The position numbers and the translations under genes were made by a program. A stretch of DNA of 64,000 nt from Chryseobacterium sp. KACC 21268. Its GTDB lineage: Bacteria > Bacteroidota > Bacteroidia > Flavobacteriales > Weeksellaceae. The stretch spans positions 868,001-932,000 of the forward strand of contig CP117875.1 in NCBI GenBank assembly GCA_028736075.1, given 5' to 3'. Under the pieces are notes generated by a model that saw only the letters and a list, made by a program, of their open reading frames with translations, searched no databases and was not told the origin of the DNA. This document shows positions 9,079 to 16,753 of this stretch, piece after piece; position 1 is the first letter of the stretch, and each line of letters begins with the position of its first letter.

Positions 9079-9459
9079 TCAATTTCCTCTCGCGTTCGCC
9101 ATTTTGTGATTCATAATTCTGGCAATGTTCAAAGCTCTGGCAATTGCCGTTTCGGTATTTTCGCCTTCGAAATTTTCGTGAATCGTTTCCTCCCAAATCT
9201 GCAACCAACGGTTGAAATGTCTTTCTTCCAACGCAGAAACTTCGTTGATTGGAAAATGAACCCGCATCGGGTTGCCTTCATAGACTGGATTTCCCAAAAG
9301 AATGCTTTCCCAGAAATTGTACATTTTCGGCAGATGTTTACTCAGGTCGATTTTCGCGATGTCTGTAAAGAAAAATCCAATCAAATCGTCTTTTATCACT
9401 TTATCGTAGAATTTATTGACCAAAATTTCTATGTCTTCCCGTGTGGCAATATCTTTCAT
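9079..9459 (-). CDS. Group III truncated hemoglobin
   Basis: 126 aa, the normal size for a 2-on-2 (truncated) globin. The proximal heme-ligating histidine is most likely His81 in the EERHFNRWLQIWEETI block, and the N-terminal FYDKVIKDDLIGFFF block matches the A/B helices of group III members. The family binds oxygen or NO in the cytoplasm; a role in NO or redox protection is inferred from relatives. It is a single gene, convergent with the DUF6122 gene. Confidence 0.87.
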   Translation of the reverse strand: MKDIATREDIEILVNKFYDKVIKDDLIGFFFTDIAKIDLSKHLPKMYNFWESILLGNPVYEGNPMRVHFPINEVSALEERHFNRWLQIWEETIHENFEGENTETAIARALNIARIMNHKMANARGN

Positions 9460-9572
9460 ATTTGACTTTTTTAGTTTGATGAAATCGCCGTCTAATCCGT
9501 GATTAGCAATTTCATTATCACAAAGTTATGGGTTTTCAAAATGCGAAAAATAGGATTAATATCAGTTTTTTT

Positions 9573-9580
9573 TATATTTG
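9573..9580 (+). promoter_or_regulatory. -7 promoter element before the 9595 small membrane protein
   Basis: TATATTTG matches TAnnTTTG and ends 14 nt before the ATG at 9595. It lies downstream of the two earlier in-frame ATGs (9499 and 9541), which supports 9595 as the true start. Confidence 0.45.
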
Positions 9581-9594
9581 AAAAAAAATTAATA

Positions 9595-9762
9595 ATGTTC
9601 ACGTTCACTGTTTTACCAACTTTGGTAATCATAACTTTTATCATTGTAGTCCTTTATAAACATTTTGTAAAGAAGGATAGACAAGACTTGAAGTCATCTT
9701 TTCTATTTGCTTTATTTTTTTCAGCCATTTGGGGCGGATTATATTACTTAGTTTTTTCTTAA
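9595..9762 (+). CDS. Small two-helix membrane protein, hypothetical
   Basis: 55 aa from the ATG at 9595 (MFTFTVLPTLVIITFIIVV...). Two hydrophobic segments (about residues 5-20 and 35-52) flank a short basic, polar loop (KHFVKKDRQDLKS). Longer versions from ATGs at 9499 or 9541 are possible, but a promoter-like TATATTTG sits between those and 9595. No family is recognised. It ends 21 nt before the cysteine-cluster gene, which seems to have its own promoter. Confidence 0.5.
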   Translation: MFTFTVLPTLVIITFIIVVLYKHFVKKDRQDLKSSFLFALFFSAIWGGLYYLVFS

Positions 9763-9771
9763 TAAAACCAT

Positions 9772-9779
9772 TAGTTTTG
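9772..9779 (+). promoter_or_regulatory. -7 promoter element touching the 9784 start codon
   Basis: TAGTTTTG matches TAnnTTTG and ends 4 nt before the ATG at 9784. Transcription would start at or next to the start codon, implying a leaderless mRNA. Confidence 0.5.
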
Positions 9780-9783
9780 CAAA

Positions 9784-10275
9784 ATGGATGTTGATTTCTA
9801 TAAAAAGCAAGCCCAACTAAAACAAAAAGACCACAGAAAATTTCTGGACGGACTCAAAAAGAAACCGCCAAAAAATCTGGATTATTTGGTAGTAGAAAAG
9901 CACGATGAAACGTTTCGGGAAATAGATTGCCTTGGTTGCGCCAATTGTTGCAAAACCACAGGTCCGCTTTACGTAGAAAAAGACATCGAACGGATTTCCA
10001 AACATCTGCGAATGAAGCCCGCAGATTTCGAAGCCAAATTTTTGAGAGTGGATGAAGACCAAGATAAAGTTTTGCAGAATTTGCCTTGTTTCTTTTTGAA
10101 TGATGACAACACTTGTTCCATCTACGACGTTCGCCCAAAAGCCTGTCGAGAATATCCGCACACAGACCGAAAAAAGATTTACCAAATCAATAATCTCACG
10201 ATTCAAAACACTTTGATTTGCCCTGCGACATACGTCTTTGTGGAGAAATTAAAGAAGGTCTTGGAGAAGAATTAA
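9784..10275 (+). CDS. YkgJ-family cysteine cluster protein
   Basis: 163 aa with the cysteine pattern of the YkgJ / UPF0153 family: CLGCANCC near residues 56-63, a further Cys near 103 in LPCFF, CSIYDVRPKACREYPH near 111-126, and a final Cys near 149. The family is thought to bind a metal (zinc or an Fe-S cluster) in the cytoplasm, but its reaction is not established. No membrane segment or signal is visible. Confidence 0.88.
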   Translation: MDVDFYKKQAQLKQKDHRKFLDGLKKKPPKNLDYLVVEKHDETFREIDCLGCANCCKTTGPLYVEKDIERISKHLRMKPADFEAKFLRVDEDQDKVLQNLPCFFLNDDNTCSIYDVRPKACREYPHTDRKKIYQINNLTIQNTLICPATYVFVEKLKKVLEKN

Positions 10276-10326
10276 AATTTCTTAAATAAGTTAAAGTTTG
10301 ATATTTTTTTCATTTTCATAATTTGT

Positions 10327-10373
10327 GGTTTGATATTTGGCATTGATTATCAAATCATTAAAAATAAAGTATT
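10327..10373 (+). repeat. Upstream region duplicated at 10908-10953 (copy 1)
   Basis: The stretch from GGTTTGATATTTGGC to the ATG of the 10374 gene is almost the same as the stretch before the ATG at 10954, including ATCAAATCATTAAAA. The two genes appear to share a duplicated promoter and leader. Confidence 0.7.
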
Positions 10374-10799
10374 ATGAAAAAGTTAATCACAGCAACAGCC
10401 TTTATAATGTTTGGGACAATGTTTATCACGGCTCAAACCACTCAGAAAAGCGATAAGAAAGTAAGAATGGCAGAAAAACCGGCCAGCAGTACAGAAATGA
10501 AATTGGAAACCCAAGTTCAACCCAATGGAATGAACAGAACGGTGGACACGGCGACTATGAACAATAGGTCGAAAATGCAGAGTAATCCAAACAGACTGCA
10601 ACAAAATCAGACAACGCCAAACAACGGAACTTTACAAAATCCAAGTACAACGTTACCAAATAATGGGACTCTACAAAATCCTAATACAACCTTACCAAAT
10701 AACGGAACTTTGCAAAATCCAGGCACAACGACTCCTAACAATTCTACCAATCCGCAACAGCCATTGAGTCCAACAAACCCAATGACTCCAAGTAGATAA
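10374..10799 (+). CDS. Small exported Asn/Thr/Pro/Gln-rich repeat protein
   Basis: 141 aa with a signal peptide (MKKLITATAFIMFGTMFITAQ) and a mature chain of very low complexity. A 13-residue unit, PNNGTLQNPxTTL, is repeated three times in tandem at residues 82-120, followed by a partial unit. It is probably secreted or periplasmic and unstructured. Its signal peptide, upstream DNA and terminator resemble those of the gene at 10954, so the pair looks like a tandem duplication whose mature regions diverged. No function can be assigned. Confidence 0.7.
   Translation: MKKLITATAFIMFGTMFITAQTTQKSDKKVRMAEKPASSTEMKLETQVQPNGMNRTVDTATMNNRSKMQSNPNRLQQNQTTPNNGTLQNPSTTLPNNGTLQNPNTTLPNNGTLQNPGTTTPNNSTNPQQPLSPTNPMTPSR
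10617..10733 (+). repeat. Three in-frame 39-bp tandem repeats
   Basis: Units 10617-10655, 10656-10694 and 10695-10733 each encode PNNGTLQNPxTTL (last residue T in unit 3). They differ mostly at third codon positions. Confidence 0.9.
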
Positions 10800-10820
10800 T
10801 TTTAGGTAAGTTCAAAAATA

Positions 10821-10851
10821 AAACCAGTGCAATTCGCTCTGGTTTTTTTAT
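10821..10851 (+). terminator. Terminator after the 10374 gene
   Basis: AAACCAG pairs with CTGGTTT across a short loop and is followed by T7. The same stem sequence recurs in the terminator at 11251, so the terminator was probably copied with the gene. Confidence 0.8.
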
Positions 10852-10907
10852 TTGGTGATTTCAGGTTTTGTCATTTTTAATTGTTCAAATCTTACTTCAT
10901 ATAATTT

Positions 10908-10953
10908 GGTTTGATATTTGGCTTGACTAATCAAATCATTAAAATAAATCATT
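10908..10953 (+). repeat. Upstream region duplicated from 10327-10373 (copy 2)
   Basis: This stretch contains the same GGTTTGATATTTGGC and ATCAAATCATTAAAA blocks as copy 1, at nearly the same distance from the start codon (46 versus 47 nt). Confidence 0.7.
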
Positions 10954-11247
10954 ATGAAAAAGATAATAACAACCGCAACATTTCTCGTTTTTGGAACGAT
11001 GTTGACGATGGCGCAAACTACAAAGAAGAAAGAAACAAAATCGACCACAACAAGAACAGAAATGAGAGCGAAATCAACAGCTCAGCAAAACAATACGCCA
11101 AAAATGGTAGATACCACAAATCTTGAGCAAAGACAAAAGGAAGCAGACGGAAAAATAATCACACCTGATGGACCACACGGAGATGGTTTGACAGACGAAG
11201 CTACAAAACCTTCACAAATACATCCACGACCAGGACAAACAGAATAA
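10954..11247 (+). CDS. Small exported Lys/Thr-rich protein, paralogue of the 10374 product
   Basis: 97 aa with a signal peptide (MKKIITTATFLVFGTMLTMAQ) clearly related to that of the preceding gene. The mature chain is basic and Thr/Lys-rich at first (TTKKKETKSTTTRTEMRAK), then carries a shared VDT tract and a Gly/Asp/Pro-rich end (ITPDGPHGDGLTDEATKPS). It lacks the PNNGTLQNP repeats of its paralogue. Probably periplasmic or secreted; function unknown. Confidence 0.7.
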   Translation: MKKIITTATFLVFGTMLTMAQTTKKKETKSTTTRTEMRAKSTAQQNNTPKMVDTTNLEQRQKEADGKIITPDGPHGDGLTDEATKPSQIHPRPGQTE

Positions 11248-11250
11248 AAA

Positions 11251-11277
11251 AACCAGAGCAAATCGCTCTGGTTTTGT
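11251..11277 (+). terminator. Bidirectional terminator between the 10954 gene and hemE
   Basis: A 9-bp stem (11251-11259 with 11265-11273) and 5-nt loop. The + strand reads TTTTGTTT after it, and the - strand reads eight T, so it can end both convergent transcripts. The hemE stop codon lies directly beside it. Confidence 0.85.
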
Positions 11278-12303
11278 TTATGCTTTCCAATCTACAACAG
11301 CCTTTATAAAAGCTTCCGCATTTTCAACCGGAATATTTGGTAAAATCCCGTGTCCGAGATTCACAATGTATTTATCTTTTCCAAAACGGTCAATCATCTC
11401 GTGAACCATTTTCCGAATCGTTGCCGGTGTCGAATGTAATCTCGAAGGGTCGAAATTCCCCTGAAGCGTCACAGAATTATTCGTGAATTGTCTTGCTAAT
11501 TCCGGCGTAATCGTCCAGTCAACGCCCAAAGCAGACGCTTTAGATTTCGTCATATCTTCCAATGCAAACCAACAGCCTTTCCCGAAAACCACAACGTGTG
11601 TCAACGGTGCGAGAGCTTCCACAATCTGATTGATGTATTGCCAAGAAAACTCTTGATAATCGGCCGGCGAAAGCATTCCGCCCCAACTGTCAAAAACCTG
11701 AACTGCAGAAACACCTTTCTCTACTTTTCGTTTCAAATAAGCAATTGTCGTGTCCGTGATTTTTTGCAATAATTTGTGCGCAGATTCCGGTTGCAAGAAG
11801 CAAAATGACTTCGCGATATTGAAATCCTTCGAGCCTCTTCCTTCAATACAATAGCAGAAAATCGTCCAAGGCGAACCAGCAAATCCAATCAAAGGAATTT
11901 CATTGTCCAGCTTTTCCAAAGTCATTTCTATCGCATCGAAAACATAACCCAAAGTTTCGTTCACGTCCGGAACTATCACATCGTCAACTTGTTGAGCTGT
12001 CCTGATAGGTTCGTCCAGCCAAGGTCCAACAGATTCCTTCATTTTGAAATCGATGCCCATCGCTTGCGGAACCACTAAAATGTCCGAGAACAAAATCGCC
12101 GCGTCCAAAGGAAATCTTCTAATCGGCTGAACCGTAATTTCCGAGGCCAATTCCGGCGTCTGGCATCTGGTGAAAAAGTCGTATTTGTCGCGCAACGCAA
12201 TGAATTCCGGCAAGTATCTTCCGGCTTGTCTCATCATCCACACAGGCGGTCTTTCCACAGTTTCGCCTCGCAAGGCCTTCAAGTATAGGTCGTTCTTTAT
12301 CAT
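11278..12303 (-). CDS. hemE: Uroporphyrinogen decarboxylase
   Basis: Decarboxylates the four acetate side chains of uroporphyrinogen III to give coproporphyrinogen III, in the cytoplasm. 341 aa, normal length. The N-terminal signature [17 protein letters not shown] lies at residues 18-34, with the substrate-binding Arg and Asp pattern continuing as [14 protein letters not shown] near 63-76 and the C-terminal [14 protein letters not shown] near 316-329. It is the last of four clustered hem genes and is separated from hemD by a repeat element nearly filling the 107-nt gap. Confidence 0.96.
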   Translation of the reverse strand: MIKNDLYLKALRGETVERPPVWMMRQAGRYLPEFIALRDKYDFFTRCQTPELASEITVQPIRRFPLDAAILFSDILVVPQAMGIDFKMKESVGPWLDEPIRTAQQVDDVIVPDVNETLGYVFDAIEMTLEKLDNEIPLIGFAGSPWTIFCYCIEGRGSKDFNIAKSFCFLQPESAHKLLQKITDTTIAYLKRKVEKGVSAVQVFDSWGGMLSPADYQEFSWQYINQIVEALAPLTHVVVFGKGCWFALEDMTKSKASALGVDWTITPELARQFTNNSVTLQGNFDPSRLHSTPATIRKMVHEMIDRFGKDKYIVNLGHGILPNIPVENAEAFIKAVVDWKA

Positions 12304-12315
12304 TTTCTTAAATTA

Positions 12316-12400
12316 TTTGGGCGCCTTTATCCGCCTTCCGTTCCCAATTGTCACTCTGAGGTTCTCGAAGAGTCCACTCAAGTCGGGGCGCGCTTCGCAA
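12316..12400 (+). repeat. Dispersed intergenic element, copy A (inside the hem cluster)
   Basis: The left half GGGCGCCTTTATCCGCCTTC and the right half CCACTCAAGTCGGGGCGCG match the copies at 23961-24053 and 29456-29545. This copy is shorter in the middle, where it reads CACTCTGAGGTTCTCGAAGAG. It occupies almost the whole hemD-hemE spacer. Confidence 0.8.
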
Positions 12401-12410
12401 AGTTTAGCGT

Positions 12411-13112
12411 TTAGTCTTTCAAATCAGCTTTCCCAAAAGTTGAACTTTCCTTAGAAATCAAATTCAACAAATCGGATAACGTATTTTTATGACTTGTAAT
12501 TATTTTATTTTCAGTCAGTTTCTTCAATTCCGAAGTCGTCGTCTTTCCAATCGAAAAAATCTTCAAATCCTCCAAACCATTGAACTTCGCAAAACTACGA
12601 ACTCCACTCGGACTGAAGAAAACCACAGCCTGATATTTCTCATTGATTTTCGGAAACAGCAATTCGGTCTTGTAAACAGGGATTTTCTTGTAAGAAATAT
12701 TCTGCAAAGGCAATTTCTCATCCAAAACATCCAAAGCCAAATCGCCACAAAAATGCAAGAACTTCTCATTCACAGAATTTTCTGTTATGAATTGTGAAAG
12801 TTCGCTCGCATTCTTACAAAGCTTGAAAGTCCCAAAATTATGTTTCCTCAATTCCTTTTTCGTCTGCGAACCAACGGCGTAGATTTTATTATAATTCTTC
12901 TCAGCAAAATTTTCATTCGCATCAAAACCATTTTCAAAAAAGGCTTTCACTCCATTTACACTCGTGAAAATCAAGGAATTATTCTTCAAACCGAAAGTTT
13001 TCGTTTTAATGAATTCCGTTTTGATGACCTCCACAAAATCAACCAACACTTCCGTTCCCAATTTCTCAGCAACTTCTTTTTTGTCCAGTGATTTTGTAAA
13101 AAGGATTTTCAT
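12411..13112 (-). CDS. hemD: Uroporphyrinogen-III synthase
   Basis: Closes and inverts ring D of hydroxymethylbilane to give uroporphyrinogen III. The 233 aa are poorly conserved, as usual for HemD, but show the two-lobe pattern with FTSVNGVKAFFE near residues 49-60 and the characteristic VVFFSPSGVRSFAKF near 161-175, followed by IFSIGKTTTSELKK. Position between hemC and hemE supports the call. It is separated from hemC by 137 nt of repeat-like noncoding DNA. Confidence 0.88.
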   Translation of the reverse strand: MKILFTKSLDKKEVAEKLGTEVLVDFVEVIKTEFIKTKTFGLKNNSLIFTSVNGVKAFFENGFDANENFAEKNYNKIYAVGSQTKKELRKHNFGTFKLCKNASELSQFITENSVNEKFLHFCGDLALDVLDEKLPLQNISYKKIPVYKTELLFPKINEKYQAVVFFSPSGVRSFAKFNGLEDLKIFSIGKTTTSELKKLTENKIITSHKNTLSDLLNLISKESSTFGKADLKD

Positions 13113-13249
13113 ATTTATAAAGTCTTCGAGAACCTCAGACTGACATTTCTAAAACATTATTTTGTCATTCCGTAGGAATCTCAACAACAATTGATTTCTA
13201 ATCTTTGTATTCTTTGTGAAATCCTTTGTGTCCATTGTGGTTAAGTATT
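13113..13249. repeat. hemC-hemD spacer with degenerate dispersed repeats
   Basis: The spacer contains TTTGTCATTCCGTAGGAATC (13161-13180), similar to the tract at 63088-63112. It also holds an imperfect run built on CTTTGTG (13204-13240: CTTTGTATTCTTTGTG and onwards). No gene or terminator is seen. Confidence 0.5.
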
Positions 13250-14158
13250 TTACAAACTTTTTCTAATCTCGTCCATCAATTCCTTTCCGCCATTTTCCAA
13301 AACCTTCAAAGCTAATTTCGCTCCAAAATTCTCAGAATCGTTCCAGTCAAAAATCTCATCTGTTTCGATGCAATCTTTTCCATCCAGCGAACAAAGTCTT
13401 CCAACAAAGCGGATTTGATTTCCAACCAATTCGGCTTTTGCACCAATCGGCGCCGTACAACCGCCTTCCAAAGTTTTCAGGAATTCTCTTTCTATATTAA
13501 TGCAAATCTCGGTTTCTTTGTGAGAAATCGATTTTAAAATATCGCTCAATTCAGGATTGTCAATTTTGCTCGCGATTGCAACCACACCTTGCGAAGGTGC
13601 TTGCAACAAGAATGGGATTTGTTCATATTCCACATCCAAATTCATTCGTTTGATTCCGGCCAATGAAAAAATTGTCGCATCTGCAACGCCGTCATCCAGT
13701 TTTTTCAATCGTGTTTGGACATTTCCTCGGATGTCCGTAAATTCAGTTTCAGGAAATTCCTTCAGCCAAAAAGCGCGTCTTCTCAAACTGCTGGTCGCAA
13801 TTTTCAAGGTATTCAAATCCAAAGCTTCCGCATCTTTATTTCTTACCAAAACATCTTCCGGAAAATCTCTTTCCAAAACCGCAGAAATCTGAACGTTTTC
13901 TGGCAAAAGCGTCGGAACATCTTTCAAGGAATGAACAGCAATATCAATCTCGTCATTAAGCAAAGCAATGTCCAAATCTTTCGTGAAAATTCCTGTGATT
14001 CCCAATGCGTAAAGCGGTTGGTTCAGGTTTTTGTCGCCGGAACTGACGATTGGAACGATTTCAGTCTGTAATCCAAGATTCTGAAGTTTAGCTTCAACTT
14101 CGTGAGCCTGCCAAAGCGCAAGCGGACTATTTCTGGTTCCTATTCTTATGGTTTTCAT
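13250..14158 (-). CDS. hemC: Porphobilinogen deaminase (hydroxymethylbilane synthase)
   Basis: Polymerises four porphobilinogens into hydroxymethylbilane using a covalently bound dipyrromethane cofactor. The cofactor cysteine is Cys234 in LEGGCTAPIGAKAE, and the catalytic Asp lies in the HSLKDVPT region (residues 76-83). The arginine-rich SSLRRRAFW (123-131) and DIRGNVQTRL (142-151) blocks bind the substrate chain. 302 aa is normal. It starts 4 nt after the hemA stop, so they are one transcript. Confidence 0.96.
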   Translation of the reverse strand: MKTIRIGTRNSPLALWQAHEVEAKLQNLGLQTEIVPIVSSGDKNLNQPLYALGITGIFTKDLDIALLNDEIDIAVHSLKDVPTLLPENVQISAVLERDFPEDVLVRNKDAEALDLNTLKIATSSLRRRAFWLKEFPETEFTDIRGNVQTRLKKLDDGVADATIFSLAGIKRMNLDVEYEQIPFLLQAPSQGVVAIASKIDNPELSDILKSISHKETEICINIEREFLKTLEGGCTAPIGAKAELVGNQIRFVGRLCSLDGKDCIETDEIFDWNDSENFGAKLALKVLENGGKELMDEIRKSL

Positions 14159-14162
14159 TGTC

Positions 14163-15416
14163 TTACTGTTTGTGGATGTCGAGGATTTCCTCCATCAATT
14201 TTGTGATTTCGTCGGCGCGGGAAGGATTTTCCATAATGTATTTCGCAAATCGATTCGTGATTTTCTGAACCAGATTGTTGGACAGTTCCATATCCTCGAT
14301 TTTGGCGTAATGGAATTTCTTATGAATATTGTGCATTTCGTTTTCCTCGATTTTCTTCAAAGAATTTTTGAAATGATTGATTTGAGGTGCGAGTTTTCTT
14401 TTCTTTTCCCAATCTGCAAATTCCTTCGCCATTTCCTTGATGATGCCTTCCGCTTTCGGGATTTCCTTTTTGCGTTGTTCCATCGTTTCCTGAATGGTTT
14501 GCGAAAGTTGGTCCACGTCTATCAACGTCACGTTTTCCAATTTTCCGATTTCCTTCTGAACATTATTAGGCATTGAAAGGTCGATGACAACCATCTCCTT
14601 GTTTTTAGGAAAATTGGTTTCATCAATAATATATTTCTGAGCGCCGGTTGCAACGATTAGAACATCAGTCTGTTTCAATTCTTCTGGGAACGTTTCAAAA
14701 TCGATTTGAGGAATATTGTATTTATCAGCAATTTTCTCCGCTTTTTCAAAAGAGCGGTTGGCGATTTTTATTTTGGGCTGATAAATGTGTTTTACAAGAT
14801 TTTCAATCGTGTTCTGGCCAATTTCTCCAACGCCGAGAAGCAGAATATTCTTCTCGTGAATGTGTTTTGTATTATTTAAAATATAATGAACCGCCGCGTA
14901 AGAAACCGAAGCTGAACCTGTGCTGATTCCAGTTTCATTCTTAATTCTCTTCGAAATTTGAATCGAGGAATTAATTGCGCGTTCTAAATAGGGATTAGAA
15001 AAATCCTTATACTTTTTGAATCGATGATAAGCATTCTTGATTTGAGACACAATCTCGAAATCACCAATGATTTGGCTTTCCAATCCAGCTGCGACGCGGA
15101 AAAGATGAAACAGTGCATCTTCTCGTTGAAGCACATTCACATAGTTCAAAAACTCGGAAAGAGAGACTCCAACTGTGTTGCAATAGAGCTCTGCGATGTG
15201 AAGATAATTCTTTGTAGTAGAGTAGATTTCGGTCCTGTTGCAAGTGGAAACAACGAACGCGTCACCGTAATCCTGCTCGTGGATTTGATTCACAAAAGCT
15301 TTGATATGGTCATCAAAAAATGCAAATCGTCCCCGTGTTTCTGCATCGGCTTTTTCATAACTGATGCTAAGAACGGCGAAATCTGATGTCTGGTGAAATT
15401 TATTTTTTGTGCTCAT
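14163..15416 (-). CDS. hemA: Glutamyl-tRNA reductase
   Basis: Reduces glutamyl-tRNA(Glu) to glutamate-1-semialdehyde with NADPH, the first committed step of C5 tetrapyrrole synthesis. The catalytic cysteine is Cys59 in STCNRTEIY. The NADPH-binding GVGEIGQ motif follows near residues 195-201, and the helical dimerisation domain makes up the last hundred residues. 417 aa is normal. It heads the hemA-hemC-hemD-hemE cluster. hemL and hemB are not in the window. Confidence 0.95.
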   Translation of the reverse strand: MSTKNKFHQTSDFAVLSISYEKADAETRGRFAFFDDHIKAFVNQIHEQDYGDAFVVSTCNRTEIYSTTKNYLHIAELYCNTVGVSLSEFLNYVNVLQREDALFHLFRVAAGLESQIIGDFEIVSQIKNAYHRFKKYKDFSNPYLERAINSSIQISKRIKNETGISTGSASVSYAAVHYILNNTKHIHEKNILLLGVGEIGQNTIENLVKHIYQPKIKIANRSFEKAEKIADKYNIPQIDFETFPEELKQTDVLIVATGAQKYIIDETNFPKNKEMVVIDLSMPNNVQKEIGKLENVTLIDVDQLSQTIQETMEQRKKEIPKAEGIIKEMAKEFADWEKKRKLAPQINHFKNSLKKIEENEMHNIHKKFHYAKIEDMELSNNLVQKITNRFAKYIMENPSRADEITKLMEEILDIHKQ

Positions 15417-15426
15417 TTTCAGCTTG

Positions 15427-15434
15427 CAAATTTA
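15427..15434 (-). promoter_or_regulatory. -7 promoter element for hemA
   Basis: On the minus strand TAAATTTG, ending 10 nt before the hemA ATG at 15416. Transcription would start very close to the start codon. Confidence 0.5.
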
Positions 15435-15670
15435 CAATATTTAATACAAAGACTCTTTCCGAATATCATTTTCGGGAATTGATAAAATCTATATCATTTC
15501 AATCATATGATATAAAGAATAATAAAGTATGGGTGGATTTGATGAGAGAGTAATAATTTTTGATTTTGCAATTGATATTCAGATTTCTTAGACAAGATAA
15601 ATTATTGAAATTTTAAGGAAATTTTAACCAAATTATTTTTAATTCAAGATAGAGAATGCTTCGAAATTTA

Positions 15671-15678
15671 TATCTTTG
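15671..15678 (+). promoter_or_regulatory. -7 promoter element for the mreB operon
   Basis: TATCTTTG matches TAnnTTTG, 25 nt before the mreB ATG at 15704. The AT-rich 286-nt gap between divergent hemA and mreB carries nothing else I recognise. Confidence 0.55.
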
Positions 15679-15703
15679 TAAACTTAATAATTACTGAACG
15701 AAA

Positions 15704-16729
15704 ATGGGTATAATGGATATGTTTACGCAAGAGATTGCGATCGACTTGGGAACTGCGAACACACTTATCATACACAACAACAAAATAGTTGTGGATCAGC
15801 CATCTATCGTAGCGATAGAGCGCTCTTCTGGCAAGCCGATTGCCGTAGGTGAGCAAGCGAAACATATGCAAGGAAAGACCCACGAGGATATCAAAACCAT
15901 CCGTCCATTGAAAGATGGTGTGATTGCCGATTTCCACGCGTCAGAACATATGATCAAGGAATTCATCAAACAAATTCCGGGCATCAAAGGAAAGTTTTTC
16001 CAGCCAGCACTTAGGATTGTGATCTGTATCCCTTCAGGAATTACAGAGGTTGAGAAAAGAGCGGTAAGAGATTCGGCTCAAAAAGTAAACGCCAAAGAAG
16101 TTCGTTTGATCTATGAGCCAATGGCGGCTGCGATAGGTGTTGGGATCGATGTTCAGAAACCAGAAGGTAATATGATCATCGACATAGGTGGTGGAACTAC
16201 GGAAATTGCTGTGGTTGCATTAGGTGGAATCGTTTGTGACAAATCTGTGAAAATTGCAGGTGACGTTTTTACGAATGATATCGCTTATTATTTAAGAACG
16301 CATCATAATTTATATATCGGAGAAAGAACGGCAGAGAGAATCAAAATCGAAGTTGGTTCTGCGGTAGAAGAATTGGACGTTCCAATCGACGATATTCCTG
16401 TACAAGGTCGTGATCTGATCACTGGGAAACCGAAAGAAATTATGGTCAACTATAAAGAAATTGCAAAAGCACTTGACAAATCTATCATCAGAATCGAAGA
16501 TGCGGTGATGGAGACTTTGTCATTGACGCCTCCGGAATTGGCGGCTGATATCTACAAAACCGGTATTTATCTTGCTGGTGGTGGAGCGCTTCTAAGAGGT
16601 TTGGCAGACAGACTTCATAGAAAAACGGGACTTCCTGTCTTCGTGGCAGAAGATCCTTTAAGAGCGGTGGTAAGAGGAACCGGTATTGCTCTTAAGAATA
16701 TGAACAAATTCAATTTCCTTATCAAGTAA
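15704..16729 (+). CDS. mreB: Rod shape-determining protein MreB
   Basis: Actin-like ATPase that forms membrane-bound filaments and directs the elongasome. 341 aa. ATP-binding blocks are visible: phosphate-1 DLGTANT near residues 14-20, phosphate-2 DIGGGTTEIAVV near 161-172 and the adenosine loop GIYLAGGGALLRGLADRL near 287-304. The amphipathic N-terminus (MGIMDMFTQE) probably contacts the membrane. First gene of the mreBCD-mrdA-rodA operon, with its own promoter-like element. Confidence 0.97.
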   Translation: MGIMDMFTQEIAIDLGTANTLIIHNNKIVVDQPSIVAIERSSGKPIAVGEQAKHMQGKTHEDIKTIRPLKDGVIADFHASEHMIKEFIKQIPGIKGKFFQPALRIVICIPSGITEVEKRAVRDSAQKVNAKEVRLIYEPMAAAIGVGIDVQKPEGNMIIDIGGGTTEIAVVALGGIVCDKSVKIAGDVFTNDIAYYLRTHHNLYIGERTAERIKIEVGSAVEELDVPIDDIPVQGRDLITGKPKEIMVNYKEIAKALDKSIIRIEDAVMETLSLTPPELAADIYKTGIYLAGGGALLRGLADRLHRKTGLPVFVAEDPLRAVVRGTGIALKNMNKFNFLIK

Positions 16730-16753
16730 TTAAGATTTTTCTCAAGTTTTTAG

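Noticed and set aside
9499-9594. Longer start for the small membrane protein (ATGs at 9499 and 9541)
   Set aside because: A promoter-like TATATTTG (9573-9580) lies after these ATGs, and the extra residues look uncoded; 9595 is preferred but not proven.
10617-10733. Possible CRISPR-like array
   Set aside because: The 39-bp units are contiguous and in frame with no spacers; they encode a protein repeat.
12489-12797. Plus-strand ORF opposite hemD
   Set aside because: Low-complexity Phe/Arg/Gln composition typical of an antisense frame, fully inside hemD.
14148-14576. 142-codon plus-strand ORF opposite hemA
   Set aside because: Phe/Arg-rich antisense shadow of hemA with no recognisable domain.
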